Notes: a model not told the origin generated them from the letters alone. DNA of 64,000 bases from Christensenella hongkongensis (GCF_000981035.1 NZ_LAYJ01000131.1:58449-122448), one strand, 5' to 3'. Shown: positions 1-9,360, counted from the first letter of the stretch. Program-made: numbers and translations.

Positions 1-308
1 GGGGAAGCATCAGAATCCACAGCTCAGAGCTGCAGGAAAAAATGTTCGAAGCGCTGGGCTTCTCGAAAGAGGACGCATGGAACCGGTTTGGGTTCCTGCT
101 TGAAGCGCTTAAATACGGAACGCCTCCGCATGGCGGGCTCGCATACGGCCTTGACCGCCTTGCAATGCTGATGGCAGGCGTGGATTCTATCCGTGACGTA
201 ATCGCATTCCCAAAAGTGCAGAATGCGTCGGATTTGATGTCAAAGGCACCTACGGAGGTTGATAAAAAACAGCTGCGGGAGTTGCATATCAAGGTGGATG
301 AAGACTAA
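1..308 (+). CDS. aspS: Aspartyl-tRNA synthetase, C-terminal part (5' end outside window)
   Basis: Charges tRNA-Asp with aspartate in the cytoplasm. The frame is open from the window edge (frame starting at base 3) to TAA at 306-308, so only about 101 C-terminal residues are seen. They contain the class II motif 3 region: [16 protein letters not shown] with the ATP-binding arginine, followed by [17 protein letters not shown], which is typical of bacterial AspRS. The ATG at 42 is internal and not the start. The next gene starts within a few bases, so aspS is probably the upstream member of the tcdA-rseC operon. The class II core alone could be AspRS or AsnRS, but the '[11 protein letters not shown]...[10 protein letters not shown]' form is characteristic of AspRS. 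Confidence 0.93.
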   Translation, partial: GSIRIHSSELQEKMFEALGFSKEDAWNRFGFLLEALKYGTPPHGGLAYGLDRLAMLMAGVDSIRDVIAFPKVQNASDLMSKAPTEVDKKQLRELHIKVDED

Positions 309-309
309 G

Positions 310-1008
310 ATGGACGATTCCAGAACGGTTGCGCTGCTCGGAGCGGATGCGGCGGCGAAATTGAAGGATTCAGCTGTCGCTGTGTTTGGCGTAGGCGGTG
401 TAGGTTCCTTCGCTGCGGAAGCGCTTGCCAGAGCGGGCGTGGGAACGCTTATTTTGGTCGATAATGACGTTGTAAAGCCTTCGAACTGCAACAGGCAGCT
501 GGTTGCGCTTTCGTCTACAATCGGCAAGAAGAAAGTGGGCGTGATGAAGGAGCGTATCCTGGACATCAACCCGCAGGCAAACGTGGTGGCGTATGATGCG
601 TTCTATGACGGGCAAACATCGGATGAACTGCTGTCGGGCCCGATCGATTTTGTGGTGGACGCGATCGACAGCCTGCGCTCCAAAGAGCTTTTGATTTTGG
701 AGTGCAGCAGGCGGGGAATTGAAATCATTTCGTCTATGGGCGCGGGAAATAAACTATACCCGGAGCGTTTTTGCATTGTGGATTTGTTTGCGACAAAGTG
801 TGATCCGATTGCAAAAATATTACGCAAAAGGCTTCGGGATGCGGGAATCGATAAGCTGCCCGTGGTTTGCTCCGATGAGCTTCCCCAGAAAACGCAGCTC
901 GCTGAGGATGGAAAGCACGTGCCCGCCAGTATATCGTTTGTACCGCCCGTATGCGGGCTATTGATGGCCGGTTATGTGGTCAGGCGGATTATCGGGGTAG
1001 AGCAATGA
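310..1008 (+). CDS. tcdA: tRNA threonylcarbamoyladenosine dehydratase (ThiF/E1-like)
   Basis: E1-like ATP-dependent enzyme that cyclises t6A37 of ANN-decoding tRNAs to ct6A. The nucleotide-binding glycine motif GVGGVGSFAAEALARAG lies near residue 24, followed by the ThiF-family NRQL motif, VDAIDSLRSKE and SMGAGNK. The length (232 aa) suits the TcdA/YgdL branch rather than MoeB or ThiF. The ATG at 310 is chosen because AGGTGG at 292-297 stands about 12 bases upstream; the ATG at 298 would abut that SD and the one at 259 lies deep inside aspS. The stop overlaps the next start (ATGA). The substrate is inferred from family membership; other ThiF-fold activities cannot be excluded. Confidence 0.85.
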   Translation: MDDSRTVALLGADAAAKLKDSAVAVFGVGGVGSFAAEALARAGVGTLILVDNDVVKPSNCNRQLVALSSTIGKKKVGVMKERILDINPQANVVAYDAFYDGQTSDELLSGPIDFVVDAIDSLRSKELLILECSRRGIEIISSMGAGNKLYPERFCIVDLFATKCDPIAKILRKRLRDAGIDKLPVVCSDELPQKTQLAEDGKHVPASISFVPPVCGLLMAGYVVRRIIGVEQ

Positions 1009-1433
1009 AGGAATCGGGACTCGTTACAAAAATAGATGGCAATACGGCGTACGTGTTGTTTGAGCGGACTTCGGCATGTGCGAAGTGCGGCGCCTGCGGG
1101 ATGATATCAGGCCAGAACGATATCACCGTCACGATGGAAAATGCGCTTCATGCGCGTGAGGGGGAACGTGTAGAGGTCCAATTTACAACTAAAAATGCAC
1201 TGCAATCTTCGGCGATTGCTTATATTTTCCCGCTGATCATGCTGTTTGTCGGCGTATGGCTTGGCTATGTGATCCCACAGGATATTTTCCCGGTAAAGGA
1301 CGCTTTTGCGGCAATCCTTGGAATTATATTTGCTGCGGTTGCGTTTGTAGTGCTCAGGCTTTTGAATCCTTACTTCAAGAAGAAGTTTGCGAATGTATAC
1401 ACCATGACAAAAATTGTGGAAGAAAGCGAGTAA
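1005..1433 (+). CDS. SoxR-reducing system / RseC-MucC family membrane protein
   Basis: Small membrane protein of 142 aa. The N-terminal domain carries a CAKCGAC cysteine cluster at about residues 21-27 (CxxCxxC, a possible Fe-S or redox centre). Two transmembrane helices follow (about residues 68-87 and 97-117), then a basic C-terminal tail (NPYFKKKF). This is the RseC/RsxC-associated family architecture. In proteobacteria RseC acts on anti-sigma-E and on SoxR reduction; in clostridia it usually accompanies Rnf-type redox complexes, but none is seen here, so its partner is unknown. The ATG at 1005 overlaps the tcdA stop, which implies translational coupling. Confidence 0.75.
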   Translation: MKESGLVTKIDGNTAYVLFERTSACAKCGACGMISGQNDITVTMENALHAREGERVEVQFTTKNALQSSAIAYIFPLIMLFVGVWLGYVIPQDIFPVKDAFAAILGIIFAAVAFVVLRLLNPYFKKKFANVYTMTKIVEESE

Positions 1434-1439
1434 ATCCCT

Positions 1440-4400
1440 TTGTTTCTAAAAAGAATCGAACTAAACGGCTTCAAATCTTTTTGCAACAAAAAAGAGATTA
1501 TTATTAATAAGGGAATCACGGGCGTCGTGGGACCAAACGGCAGCGGTAAAAGCAATATTGCGGATGCGCTGCGGTGGGTTTTGGGCGAGCAAAGCTCAAA
1601 GAACCTGCGTGGAACCAGTATGCAGGATGTGATTTTCAATGGAACGCAAACGCGCAGTAAAAAGGGATACTGCGAGGTTGCGCTTATTTTTGATAACTCT
1701 GATATGCGGATCAAATCAGAATATACGGAAATTTCTGTAAAACGGAAAATGTACCGTTCGGGCGAAAGCGAATATTCGATTAATAATACAGGTTGCCGGT
1801 TAAAGGATATTCTGGAATTGTTTCGTGATACCGGAATCGGCAAAGAAGGTTATTCCATCATCGGACAGGGCAAGATCGATGAGATTTTGAACAGCAAGGC
1901 GACCGCGCGCCGCAAGGTGTTTGAAGAGGCGGCAGGCATCATGAAATACAGGGTGCGCAAGGAGGAAGCGGAGAGGAATCTGCAAAAAACAAACGAGAAT
2001 ATTACGCGTATCGACGATATTATTTCCGAGCTTTTCGCACAGATAGAGCCCCTTGAGAAGCAGATGAACGAGGCGAAGGATTACCTGAACCTGCGGGACA
2101 GGCTAAAGGAGCTCGAAATCAATCTTTACCTGTACCAGTATGACCGCGCAGGGGAGAGAATCGCCAAAAATGAAGAGCAGATTAAAGAAAACGAGCAGGA
2201 ATATCATGATATTACCGCACAGATAAACGCAGAGGCAGCGCGTGTTTCTGAATGCAAAAGAAGTCTTCAGGCTCTGCAGCAGGAGATTGAGCAGCAAAAT
2301 GCAATGTTAGCGGAGCAGATGAGCGAGCAGGAACGCCTAAAGGGGCTGCTGAATGTACTCGAGGAAAAGGAAAGCACGCATCTCGCTATTCTTCATGAAA
2401 ATTCGCGAAAACGAGACGAATATGAAGAGGTTATCTCGGAAAATCAAAAAAAGGCCGAGGATTTAGGAAAACAGGTCAATGAAAAAAACAATGCGATCGA
2501 CCAAAAATATGCTGAAATTCTGGAACTGAGAAAAAGAATAGAGGCTGTTACGGGCGAGTCGGGCGACGCGGCAGATGCGATTGACGATATCAAACGCGAG
2601 GTGGAAAGCGCCCGCAGCGTATTGCAGTCGATGAAGCTCGAGCAAAGCGAAAAAGAACTGCGCAGCGAAATGCTGACACAAAAAAGCAAAGCCACAGAAG
2701 AAGAGGCCAAGAAACATAAGGAATATGTCAAAAAGCAGGCGGAGCAGGTGCAGACGCTGCTTGCTGAGACGAAACGCTATGACGATGAGGCTGCCAGGCT
2801 TCGTGAAACGATGAACGAGGCAGCGCAGGAAATGGCTGCGTCGCGCGCACAGGAAAAAGAGCTTGGAGCGCAGGCTGCCGCGGTTTCCAGGCGTATCAGC
2901 GAGGATGAGTCGCGTTTTAAGCTTCTGAGCGATATACGCGCGGAATACGAAGGATATTTTGACAGTGTAAAATCCTTGTTTAAGCAGGCAAAAAATGCAC
3001 CGGAAATCAGGCGTAAAATAAAAGGCGTACTGGCAGAAGTGATTGACGTTCCCAAAAAATACGAGACGCCGATTGAAGTGATTTTGGGAAACGCCCTTCA
3101 AAATGTTGTTGTGGAAGAGGACACGGACGCAAAGGATATTATCGCCTTCCTCAGGAAAAATAACCTTGGACGCGTTACGTTTTTGCCGACAAAGGCTCTG
3201 AAAGTACGTCACCTGCAAAAAAATGAAAAAGAATTTTTGGCGATGGATGGCGTGGAGTGCGTTGCCAGCGAGGCCATCGATTGCGCAGAAGAAATACGGC
3301 CCGCGGTGGATTTTCTGCTCGGCAGGACGGTGATCGTCCGCGATATGGACAGCGCAATCAGGCTGATGAAAAAATCGGATTATGCGTTCCGTGCGGTCAC
3401 AATGGACGGGGATTTTATCAAGCCGGGCGGCGTGATTACAGGCGGCAGCCTGAAAAACACGAAAACAGGGCTTCTTTCCAGAAAACGTATGGCGCAGGAG
3501 CTTGAGGAAAATATAGCGGAGAACCAGAAACGCTTTGAGAAGGTCGGGCGTGAGTTAAAAGCTTGCCAGCAGTTGGCCGAGCAGGCGCAAAAGAGACAGC
3601 AGGAAGCGTTAAACGAGCTTCGCGCACAGGAAATCAGGTCAGCGGAAATAAAGCAGCGCCTCGCATCGGCAAAGGAAGCGCTTGCAGATCAGGATACCAT
3701 ATCGGCAAAGCTGCAGGATGAGCTGAAAAACACGCAAAGCGAATTGGAAGCAATCAACATGCAGATCAAAACGCTCCTTGATGATGTGCAAAAAGCGGGG
3801 GAGGATTTTGAAGCGCTGCTTGCAAAGCAGGCCGAGGCAGAGCAACGCGCGGCAAAGAATGCGGCACAAACCTCTGAAACAAAGGATTTGCTGTCTGCAA
3901 AAGAGCTGGAGCAAACCGAGCTTAACAACCAGAAAAATATATTGCTGAGCGAGGCGGAGCACGTGCGTTTTGCAGCCGCGCAGGCAAAGCAAAGCTTAGA
4001 AGCGATGCAAAACCAAAATGAAACGCTTATGGTTGAGATGAAGCAGCTTACGCACCAGAAGGCGGAGCTTCGCGGGCAGCTTGACGAAGTATTGGATCGG
4101 GTGCGGCGTGCGGGCGACGAGTCAAAAGAGAAGCTGGAAATGCGCAATGCGCTTAACGGGCAGATTGCACAGGCGGAGCAAAAGGGTGAAGAGCTCACTG
4201 GCGGCAAGGAGCAGTTAATTGAGCTGAAGTACAAGTATATCGCCAACCGCGAGAAGCTGGAGCTTGCACGCGAGACATACCAGACAAAGCTGTGGGATGA
4301 TTACGGCCTTACCTATGCAAATGCGCTTGTGTGGAAAAAGGAATTTCCTTATCAGGCATCTATGAAGGAGATAGATGGCATCAGGGAGCAAATCCGCGAC

Positions 4401-4988
4401 ATGGGCGCGGTGAATCCGAATGCAATCGAGGACTATACGCGCGTGCGCGAACGTTACGACAGTTTGCTTGTGCAGCGCGAAGACCTTGTAAAAGCAGGCG
4501 GAGATTTGCAGGTGGTGATCGACAACCTGTTGTCCGGTATGAAGGAAAGCTTCCGCGCGAAGTTTGCACTGATCAACGAAAATTTCACCAATACGTTCAG
4601 GGACCTGTTTGGAGGCGGCCATGCGGAGCTTGTTCTGGAGGATGGGGATATCATGGAGTGCGGCGTAGAGATCATTGCGGAGCCGCCGGGCAAAAAGCTC
4701 CAGAATATTCAGCTTTTGTCAGGCGGGGAAAAGGCTCTTACGGCGATTGCTTTGCTTTTTGCGATGCTCAATATCAATCCTTCGCCGATCTGTCTGCTGG
4801 ATGAGATCGACGCGCCGCTGGATGATGCGAATGTAATACGGTTCTCAGAATATCTGCAAACGTTATCTGAGGACTTACAGTTTATTGTCATTACGCACAG
4901 AAAGCCCTCTATGGCGATCTGTGATACTTTATATGGGATTGCAATGCAGGAAAAGGGCGTTTCAGACATTGTATCCGTGCAACTTTAA
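1440..4988 (+). CDS. smc: Chromosome segregation protein SMC
   Basis: ATPase of the SMC-ScpAB condensin complex that compacts and segregates the nucleoid. At 1182 aa it has the usual full SMC length. Domains in order: N-terminal ATPase with Walker A GPNGSGKSNI (about 32-41); coiled coil 1 (about 165-500); hinge (about 515-640, containing the GGVITGGS motif just after it); coiled coil 2 to about 1000; and a C-terminal ATPase with signature LSGGEKALTAIALLFA and Walker B CLLDEIDAPLDDANV. The start is TTG at 1440, the only start that preserves the conserved FLKRIELNGFKSF N-terminus; the SD is weak. The smc-ftsY order is conserved in Firmicutes, but the usual upstream rnc is replaced here by tcdA and an rseC-like gene. 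Confidence 0.97.
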   Translation: MFLKRIELNGFKSFCNKKEIIINKGITGVVGPNGSGKSNIADALRWVLGEQSSKNLRGTSMQDVIFNGTQTRSKKGYCEVALIFDNSDMRIKSEYTEISVKRKMYRSGESEYSINNTGCRLKDILELFRDTGIGKEGYSIIGQGKIDEILNSKATARRKVFEEAAGIMKYRVRKEEAERNLQKTNENITRIDDIISELFAQIEPLEKQMNEAKDYLNLRDRLKELEINLYLYQYDRAGERIAKNEEQIKENEQEYHDITAQINAEAARVSECKRSLQALQQEIEQQNAMLAEQMSEQERLKGLLNVLEEKESTHLAILHENSRKRDEYEEVISENQKKAEDLGKQVNEKNNAIDQKYAEILELRKRIEAVTGESGDAADAIDDIKREVESARSVLQSMKLEQSEKELRSEMLTQKSKATEEEAKKHKEYVKKQAEQVQTLLAETKRYDDEAARLRETMNEAAQEMAASRAQEKELGAQAAAVSRRISEDESRFKLLSDIRAEYEGYFDSVKSLFKQAKNAPEIRRKIKGVLAEVIDVPKKYETPIEVILGNALQNVVVEEDTDAKDIIAFLRKNNLGRVTFLPTKALKVRHLQKNEKEFLAMDGVECVASEAIDCAEEIRPAVDFLLGRTVIVRDMDSAIRLMKKSDYAFRAVTMDGDFIKPGGVITGGSLKNTKTGLLSRKRMAQELEENIAENQKRFEKVGRELKACQQLAEQAQKRQQEALNELRAQEIRSAEIKQRLASAKEALADQDTISAKLQDELKNTQSELEAINMQIKTLLDDVQKAGEDFEALLAKQAEAEQRAAKNAAQTSETKDLLSAKELEQTELNNQKNILLSEAEHVRFAAAQAKQSLEAMQNQNETLMVEMKQLTHQKAELRGQLDEVLDRVRRAGDESKEKLEMRNALNGQIAQAEQKGEELTGGKEQLIELKYKYIANREKLELARETYQTKLWDDYGLTYANALVWKKEFPYQASMKEIDGIREQIRDMGAVNPNAIEDYTRVRERYDSLLVQREDLVKAGGDLQVVIDNLLSGMKESFRAKFALINENFTNTFRDLFGGGHAELVLEDGDIMECGVEIIAEPPGKKLQNIQLLSGGEKALTAIALLFAMLNINPSPICLLDEIDAPLDDANVIRFSEYLQTLSEDLQFIVITHRKPSMAICDTLYGIAMQEKGVSDIVSVQL

Positions 4989-5006
4989 CAGAAATGAGGC
5001 AGGAAA

Positions 5007-5906
5007 ATGGGATTTTTTGACAAGCTAAAAGAACGAGTCAATAAGACGAGGGAAAATTTTTCAGCAAAAATAAATAATGTAATCAAGAATTTCAGGAAGG
5101 TTGACGAAGAATTTTTCGAAGAACTTGAAGAAGCGTTGATTTTGTCAGACATCGGTTATGCTACCACGGAAAAGATCGTAGAAACCCTGCGAGACCGCGT
5201 CAAAGAAAATAAGGTGGCGGATTCGGAGCAGATCAAGGATATGCTGGTAGAGATTCTTGCGGATTATATGGACGCGCCGCCGTTAGAGGTTAAAAAGCCA
5301 ACCGTGATGCTGATTGTGGGCGTTAACGGCGTCGGCAAAACGACGGCGATCGGAAAGCTGTCCAATTATTATAACACCCAAGGTAAAAAAGTGCTTTTAG
5401 CTGCCGCAGACACCTTTCGTGCAGCCGCGGCGGAACAGCTCTCTATTTGGGGAGAACGTACGAATACGCGCGTAATCAAATATGCGGAGGGTGCGGATCC
5501 GGCGGCTGTGGTTTATGATGCGATCGACGCGGGAAAGCATGCCGATATTGATCTGCTGATTATCGATACGGCTGGGCGGCTGCACAACAAAAAAAATCTG
5601 ATGAGCGAGCTTGAAAAGATCAATCGCGTGATCGACAAGGAATATGCGCAGGCGAACAGGGAGACATTTCTTGTGGTGGATGCGACGACAGGGCAGAATG
5701 CTATCTCCCAGACGGAGGTTTTCAATGAGAGCGTGAAGCTGACGGGGATTATCCTGACAAAACTTGACGGGACCGCAAAGGGCGGCGTTGTGTGCGCGGT
5801 CAAGGATATGACCGGCGTGCCTGTGCGCTTTATCGGTGTTGGCGAGGGCGTGGATGATTTGCAGCCATTTGATGCAAAAGAGTTTGCCAGGGCAATTCTG
5901 GAATAA
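5007..5906 (+). CDS. ftsY: Signal recognition particle receptor FtsY
   Basis: SRP receptor GTPase that docks ribosome-SRP complexes at the membrane. It has 299 aa: an N domain of about 85 residues, then a G domain with G1 [14 protein letters not shown] (near 109), [20 protein letters not shown] (G3), [10 protein letters not shown] (G4) and [12 protein letters not shown] at the C-terminus. The acidic A domain found in E. coli FtsY is missing, as in many Gram-positive FtsYs. A GAGGCAGGA SD precedes the ATG at 5007, 18 bases after the smc stop, so the gene is cotranscribed with smc. It is separated from its partner ffh (6960) by a metallo-hydrolase and ylxM. Confidence 0.97.
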   Translation: MGFFDKLKERVNKTRENFSAKINNVIKNFRKVDEEFFEELEEALILSDIGYATTEKIVETLRDRVKENKVADSEQIKDMLVEILADYMDAPPLEVKKPTVMLIVGVNGVGKTTAIGKLSNYYNTQGKKVLLAAADTFRAAAAEQLSIWGERTNTRVIKYAEGADPAAVVYDAIDAGKHADIDLLIIDTAGRLHNKKNLMSELEKINRVIDKEYAQANRETFLVVDATTGQNAISQTEVFNESVKLTGIILTKLDGTAKGGVVCAVKDMTGVPVRFIGVGEGVDDLQPFDAKEFARAILE

Positions 5907-5926
5907 AGCGAATCGGAGAACATAAA

Positions 5927-6571
5927 ATGCAGGAGATTGTACCGCTCCGGTTTGGGACGGTGAATTGTTTTGGAATCATAGAAGATGGATCGGCAATCCT
6001 TGTGGATACCGGACCGGAGCCGATCCGTGAAAGACTGCTTGCAAGAATCAGCGGCTGGAATATCAGGTTGATTGCTTTGACGCACGGACATTTTGACCAC
6101 AGTGCAAACGCGGCATTCCTGGCTGAAAAACTAAATGTTCCCATTGCGATCCACAAGGAAGATTACAGGCTTTCTCAGGATAACCGCCTCCGCAGCTTTG
6201 GATCGCGGGGGATAATTGGCGGTTTTATCAAAAGCTCGTCACTGCGGACAATCCATAAAATAAAGCTCGATCCGTTTGAGCCGGATTTTTTTCTGGAGGA
6301 CGGGCAGGATTTATCTGAATATGGCGTGCATGTGCAGGTGATTGCGCTGCCTGGCCATACCGCAGGCTCTGTGGGATTTTTGTGCGGCGGCGCGCAGGCG
6401 TGTATTGTTGGCGATACGATGATGAATTTGTTCGGTGTAAGCGGCGCGCGTATTGCGGAGGATTACGGGCGGGCGGATAAAAGCCTTTTGCGCCTGAAGT
6501 CTTGCGAGGCGAAGCTTTTTTATCCGGGGCATGGGGCGGCAATCTCGATGGAAAAGCTGGACAGGCTGTAA
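5927..6571 (+). CDS. Metallo-beta-lactamase fold hydrolase
   Basis: A 214-aa cytoplasmic protein of the MBL superfamily. The zinc motif THGHFDHSAN (residues 52-61) supplies HxHxDH. Downstream ligands fit the family: GHTAGS (about 144), GDTMMN (about 162) and the C-terminal GHG of YPGHGAAIS. The overall pattern resembles the glyoxalase II / YqgX subfamily of small hydrolases, but substrate cannot be assigned. There is no signal peptide. It starts 20 bases after ftsY with an SD (GGAGAA) and is likely the last gene of the smc operon, since a hairpin with a T-run and a strong new promoter follow at 6588-6655. Confidence 0.8.
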   Translation: MQEIVPLRFGTVNCFGIIEDGSAILVDTGPEPIRERLLARISGWNIRLIALTHGHFDHSANAAFLAEKLNVPIAIHKEDYRLSQDNRLRSFGSRGIIGGFIKSSSLRTIHKIKLDPFEPDFFLEDGQDLSEYGVHVQVIALPGHTAGSVGFLCGGAQACIVGDTMMNLFGVSGARIAEDYGRADKSLLRLKSCEAKLFYPGHGAAISMEKLDRL

Positions 6572-6587
6572 AAATCAGGAAAACGGC

Positions 6588-6615
6588 TTGACAGAAGGGA
6601 AAAATCATGTATAAT
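6588..6615 (+). promoter_or_regulatory. Sigma-A promoter for the ylxM-ffh operon
   Basis: TTGACA at 6588-6593 and TATAAT at 6610-6615 with a 16-base spacer; both hexamers match consensus. Transcription would start near 6622, giving a leader of about 90 bases before ylxM. The start point falls inside the first arm of the upstream operon's terminator hairpin, so new transcripts cannot form that hairpin completely. Confidence 0.8.
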
Positions 6616-6617
6616 AA

Positions 6618-6655
6618 AACAGGTGTAAAGGTTACGTACTTGACACCTGTTTTTT
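6618..6655 (+). terminator. Rho-independent terminator after the MBL hydrolase gene
   Basis: AACAGGTGT (6618-6626) pairs with ACACCTGTT (6643-6651) around a 16-base loop; the second arm runs into six or more T residues. It ends readthrough from smc-ftsY while sitting directly on the start of the next transcription unit. Confidence 0.65.
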
Positions 6656-6713
6656 GAATCAGGACATAAGATGTACTGGAAGGAAAATGTGCATCTGTAT
6701 CGGCGGGAATAAG

Positions 6714-6959
6714 ATGAAGCATGAAAAAGATTTGAGTCTCAGTTTATATTATGATTTTTATGGCAGCTTCCTGACCGAAAAACAGGCGAAGATATTTGCC
6801 TTATATTATGATGACGATTACTCGCTTGCGGAAATTGCGCAGGAATTTGGAATATCCCGTCAGGGCGTGCTTGATACCTTAAAGCGCGCGCAGGCAAAGC
6901 TTATGGATATGGAAGAAAAACTTGGACTGGTAGAAAAGCAGCTCTCTGGGGAGAAATAA
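6714..6959 (+). CDS. ylxM: YlxM family SRP-associated DNA-binding protein (UPF0122)
   Basis: An 81-aa helix-turn-helix protein: LTEKQAKIFALYYDDDYSLAEIAQEFGISRQGVLDTLKRAQ resembles sigma region 4. YlxM is almost always encoded directly before ffh and has been linked to SRP function in Gram-positives. The start at 6714 (MKHEKDLSLSLYYDFYG) matches the usual N-terminus. An in-frame ATG at 6687 has a better SD (GGAAGGAAA) and would add nine residues rich in Cys and Gly, so the exact start is uncertain. The stop is immediately followed by the ffh ATG. Confidence 0.85.
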   Translation: MKHEKDLSLSLYYDFYGSFLTEKQAKIFALYYDDDYSLAEIAQEFGISRQGVLDTLKRAQAKLMDMEEKLGLVEKQLSGEK

Positions 6960-8282
6960 ATGGCATTTGAAGGAATTGCGGAAAAATTACAAAATGTATT
7001 TAAAAAGCTGACCTCGCGCGGCAAGCTTTCTGAAAGCGATATCAAAGCTGCAATGCGGGAGGTAAAGCTCGTATTGCTGGAGGCGGACGTTAACTTCCTT
7101 GTTGTGAAGAAGTTTATTAAGGAGCTTTCTGAAAAGGCTGTCGGTTCGCAGATTCTGGAAAGCCTTACGCCCGGGCAACAGGTAATCAAGCTCGTGCGCG
7201 ACGAACTTACGGAGCTTCTGGGTGGCAGGCAGGCGGAGATCAAGCTTGCGGGTTCCCCACCTACGGTAATCCTGATGATGGGCTTGCAGGGCGCGGGTAA
7301 GACGACGTTTTGCGCAAAGCTTGCAGGGTATTACAAAAAGCAGAACAAGAAACCGCTTCTTGTGGCCTGTGACATTTATCGCCCTGCGGCAATCAAGCAG
7401 CTGCACGTGGTAGGCGAGCAGGTAGGCGTAGATGTGTTTGATATGGGACAGGATAACGCTTCCAGGATTTATAAGGAAGCGCTGAAACAGGCGACAAAGC
7501 TTGGTTGTGATATTGTGATTGTCGATACGGCGGGACGGCTGCATATTGACGATGAGATGATGAGCGAGCTTAAGGATTTGAAGCAGACGGCAAATCCGAC
7601 GGAAACGCTGCTTGTGCTTGACGCAATGACAGGCCAGGACGCGGTAAACGCGGCGACGACCTTTAACGATAATATTGGAATCGACGGAGTAATCCTTACA
7701 AAAATCGACGGCGATACCCGAGGCGGTGCGGCAATGTCCGTGCGTGCGGTAACAGGAAAGCCGATCAAATTTGTGGGCGTGGGGGAAAAGCTGACGGACA
7801 TCGAGCCGTTTTACCCGGATCGTATGGCGTCGCGTATCCTTGGCATGGGCGATGTTATGACGCTGATTGAGAAGGCGGAAGCGTCGTTTGAAGAGAAGAA
7901 GGCTGCGGAGCTCCAGAAAAAGATATCAAAGGATCAGCTGAACCTTGAGGATTTCCTTGACCAGATGGAGCAGCTTCAGGATATGGGCTCCATGAGCGAT
8001 ATCCTCGCTATGATGCCGGGAGGTAATAAGCTCAAAGGCATGACGCTTGACGAAAAACAGCTTGAACGCACCAAGGCAATCGTGCGTTCCATGACCAGGG
8101 AAGAGCGCCAGAATCCACAGATTATAAATGGTTCGCGCCGCAAACGCATCTGCGCTGGCAGCGGTACCACGGTGCAGGAAGTAAACCGCCTGCTCAACCA
8201 GTTTGACCAGATGAAAAAGATGCTGCGCCAGTTCTCCGGAAAAGGCGGTAAGCGCAAGGGAATGTTCAAAATGCCGTTTTAA
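6960..8282 (+). CDS. ffh: Signal recognition particle protein Ffh (SRP54)
   Basis: GTPase subunit of SRP that binds signal sequences and 4.5S/6S RNA. It has 440 aa: N domain (1-90), G domain with GLQGAGKTTFCAKLA (about 107), DTAGRLHIDDEMM, TKIDGDTRGG and GVGEKLTDIEPF. The C-terminal M domain is methionine-rich, with the RNA-binding motif RRKRICAGSGTTVQEVNRLL where SGS-type signatures vary slightly (here AGSGTT), and a basic KGGKRKGMFKMPF tail. It starts directly on the ylxM stop, so translation is coupled. Confidence 0.97.
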   Translation: MAFEGIAEKLQNVFKKLTSRGKLSESDIKAAMREVKLVLLEADVNFLVVKKFIKELSEKAVGSQILESLTPGQQVIKLVRDELTELLGGRQAEIKLAGSPPTVILMMGLQGAGKTTFCAKLAGYYKKQNKKPLLVACDIYRPAAIKQLHVVGEQVGVDVFDMGQDNASRIYKEALKQATKLGCDIVIVDTAGRLHIDDEMMSELKDLKQTANPTETLLVLDAMTGQDAVNAATTFNDNIGIDGVILTKIDGDTRGGAAMSVRAVTGKPIKFVGVGEKLTDIEPFYPDRMASRILGMGDVMTLIEKAEASFEEKKAAELQKKISKDQLNLEDFLDQMEQLQDMGSMSDILAMMPGGNKLKGMTLDEKQLERTKAIVRSMTREERQNPQIINGSRRKRICAGSGTTVQEVNRLLNQFDQMKKMLRQFSGKGGKRKGMFKMPF

Positions 8283-8355
8283 CGGCAGTGGGAAAGTGAG
8301 TCGCCGTTTGATCGGTAATCAAATATTAAGTTGAATTTATTTTGGAGGTTATACT

Positions 8356-8595
8356 ATGTCAGTAAAAATCAGATTAAAGAGAATGGGTTCCAAGAAAAGA
8401 CCTTTTTACAGAATGGTTGTAGCAGATGAAAGAGCGCCGCGCGACGGCAGATACATTGAAGAGATCGGCTATTACAACCCGCTTACAAAGGATCTGAAAC
8501 TCGATAATGAAAAGGCGCAAAGCTGGATCGGCAATGGTGCACAGCCTACGGATACTGCGCGCGCATTACTGAAAAAAAGCGGCGCAATCAACTAA
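8356..8595 (+). CDS. rpsP: 30S ribosomal protein S16
   Basis: A 79-aa small-subunit protein starting [41 protein letters not shown], a near-diagnostic S16 sequence. A strong SD (TTTGGAGGT) lies 9 bases before the ATG. It opens the conserved rpsP-khpA-rimM-trmD-rplS block. The 73 bases before it hold a small inverted repeat (TTTGAT/ATCAAA, 8308-8324) of unknown role. Confidence 0.97.
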   Translation: MSVKIRLKRMGSKKRPFYRMVVADERAPRDGRYIEEIGYYNPLTKDLKLDNEKAQSWIGNGAQPTDTARALLKKSGAIN

Positions 8596-8611
8596 AAAAG
8601 GGTGATTTGCA

Positions 8612-8839
8612 ATGCGTGAATTAGTGGAATATATTGCCAGGAATCTGGTAGACGAGCCGGATGCGGTAAAGGTTAGCGAGCGTGAAGAAGAAAACGCTTA
8701 TATCCTTGAGCTGACGGTTGCGCCGGACGATATGGGAAAGGTGATCGGTAAGCAGGGAAGGATCGCAAAAGCCATCCGTACCGTTGTGAAAGCCGCTACG
8801 ACCAAAGCGTCCAAAAAGTATATTGTAGAAATCATATGA
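8612..8839 (+). CDS. khpA: KH-domain RNA-binding protein KhpA (YlqC)
   Basis: A 75-aa single KH domain: APDDMGKVIGKQGRIAKAIRTVVKAA contains the GxxG loop (GKQG). KhpA forms an RNA-binding pair with KhpB/Jag in Firmicutes and affects cell division and small-RNA biology. Its place between rpsP and rimM is typical. The last four bases overlap the rimM start (ATGA). Confidence 0.9.
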   Translation: MRELVEYIARNLVDEPDAVKVSEREEENAYILELTVAPDDMGKVIGKQGRIAKAIRTVVKAATTKASKKYIVEII

Positions 8840-9360
8840 CAGACTATTTCGAACTTGGCCGCATCCTGAAGCCGCAGGGCCTGAGGGGAGAAATTAAGCT
8901 GGATGCCTTTACGGACGACCTGTCACGGTTTTCATACCTGTCTCATGTCTTTTTCCTGTCGGAAGGAGACTATAAGCCGGTAGAGGTGGAAAGCGCACGC
9001 GTAGATGCGCGCTATGCTTACCTGAAGCTGAAAGGCTATGATGACAGGGATGCGGTGGAAGCGCTTCGTGGAAGCGTTTTGTACGTCGACCGTGCAAATG
9101 CGGCAAAGCTGCCCGAAGGGGCTTATTATATCTGCGACCTGATTGGCCTTAGCGTGTTGCTTACGGACGGTCAAGTGCTTGGCACCTTGAAGGATATTCT
9201 GCAAAACGGCGCGGCTGATGTGTATGTAGTGCATACGGAAGAGCGCGGTGTTTGTATGTTTCCGGCAATTCCGGGCGTCGTAGTGGAAAAGGACGTGGAT
9301 ACGGGTGTGATACGCGTAGACGCGCAAAGGCTTGAAGAGGTTGCGGTATATGATATTTAA
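8836..9360 (+). CDS. rimM: Ribosome maturation factor RimM
   Basis: 16S rRNA processing factor that binds S19 during 30S assembly. It has 174 aa with an N-terminal RimM beta-barrel (GRILKPQGLRGEIKLDAFTDD) and a C-terminal PRC-barrel (DLIGLSVLLTDGQVLGTLKDILQNGAADVYVV). The ATG at 8836 overlaps the khpA stop and the 3' end overlaps trmD by 11 bases. Confidence 0.95.
   Translation: MTDYFELGRILKPQGLRGEIKLDAFTDDLSRFSYLSHVFFLSEGDYKPVEVESARVDARYAYLKLKGYDDRDAVEALRGSVLYVDRANAAKLPEGAYYICDLIGLSVLLTDGQVLGTLKDILQNGAADVYVVHTEERGVCMFPAIPGVVVEKDVDTGVIRVDAQRLEEVAVYDI

Noticed and set aside
2463..3218. Long - strand frames opposite smc (also opposite mltG, RNase J, ftsY and others)
   Set aside because: They mirror codon structure of well-identified + strand genes, have no SD and show low-complexity Phe/Leu/Cys-rich sequences.
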